Assembly: GCA_947625175.1 (NCBI GenBank)
Contig: CANQNI010000102.1
Location: 1 to 5,915 of the forward strand
Direction of reading: 5' to 3'
DNA length: 5,915 bases
From: an uncultured Eubacteriaceae bacterium
GTDB lineage: Bacteria > Bacillota > Clostridia > Eubacteriales > Eubacteriaceae
Below the pieces are notes generated by a model that saw only the letters and a list, made by a program, of their open reading frames with translations, searched no databases and had not been told where the DNA came from. Position 1 is the stretch's first letter. Every line of letters begins with the position of its first letter. The position numbers and the translations under genes are program-made. Shown here piece by piece: positions 5,873 through 5,915 of the stretch.

Positions 5873-5915
5873 CTTTAGCTCCTTTTAGAGCCCCTTCTTT
5901 CATTTTCCTGGCATA
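5850..5915 (-). CDS. Possible C-terminal tail of a convergent gene (partial)
   Basis: One minus-strand frame is open from the window edge for 21 codons to a TGA at 5850-5852, ending ALKGAKEKSQVKS. The other two minus frames hit stops within 13 codons. The peptide is lysine-, glycine- and alanine-rich with a hydrophilic tail, plausible as a protein end, but 21 codons is too short to identify a family or to exclude chance. If real, its stop codon sits inside the terminator hairpin of the DUF815 gene. Confidence 0.25.
   Translation of the reverse strand, partial: YARKMKEGALKGAKEKSQVKS

Overview
The window is AT-rich DNA with strong AAAGGA/AAAGGAG Shine-Dalgarno sites before topA and the ferredoxin gene, a UUCG-loop intrinsic terminator and a single-cluster [4Fe-4S] ferredoxin. 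This set suggests a low-GC, strictly anaerobic Firmicute; a Halanaerobiales or clostridial relative would fit, but the exact lineage is an inference. There are no mobile elements, RNA genes or CRISPR repeats. It looks like chromosomal housekeeping and genome-maintenance DNA.

Layout. Bases 1-311 (-) hold the first 103 codons of topA (DNA topoisomerase I), cut by the window edge. A 173-bp gap follows with a probable topA promoter and a clear minus-strand terminator (454-477). Upstream on the same strand lie, in transcription order, recX (4539-3922), a RelP/YwaC-type small alarmone synthetase (start 3831 or 3873, stop 3115), a large fusion of a RecB/Cas4-like nuclease with a DinG/XPD-like Fe-S helicase (3122-717), and a 61-residue ferredoxin (670-485). 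The synthetase stop overlaps the helicase start by 8 bp (ATGATTAA), so these two are probably translationally coupled. The run ends at the 454-477 terminator. On the plus strand, diverging from recX with only 29 bp between start codons, is a DUF815-family AAA+ ATPase (4569-5825), followed by its own terminator (5842-5872). The last ~65 bp may hold the tail of a convergent gene.

How they may work together. TopA, RecX, the nuclease-helicase and possibly the DUF815 ATPase point to DNA topology, recombination control and repair. The least expected partner is the ppGpp synthetase, welded by overlap to the nuclease-helicase; a stress-alarmone/DNA-repair link is an inference from arrangement alone. 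The most notable regulatory reads are a likely leaderless mRNA for the DUF815 gene (extended -10 TGATATAAT ending 7 nt before the ATG), and an unusual leader for the alarmone synthetase, with a perfect 8-bp inverted repeat between a Shine-Dalgarno-like GAGAGG and the ATG plus a 13-bp direct repeat flanking a putative -10.
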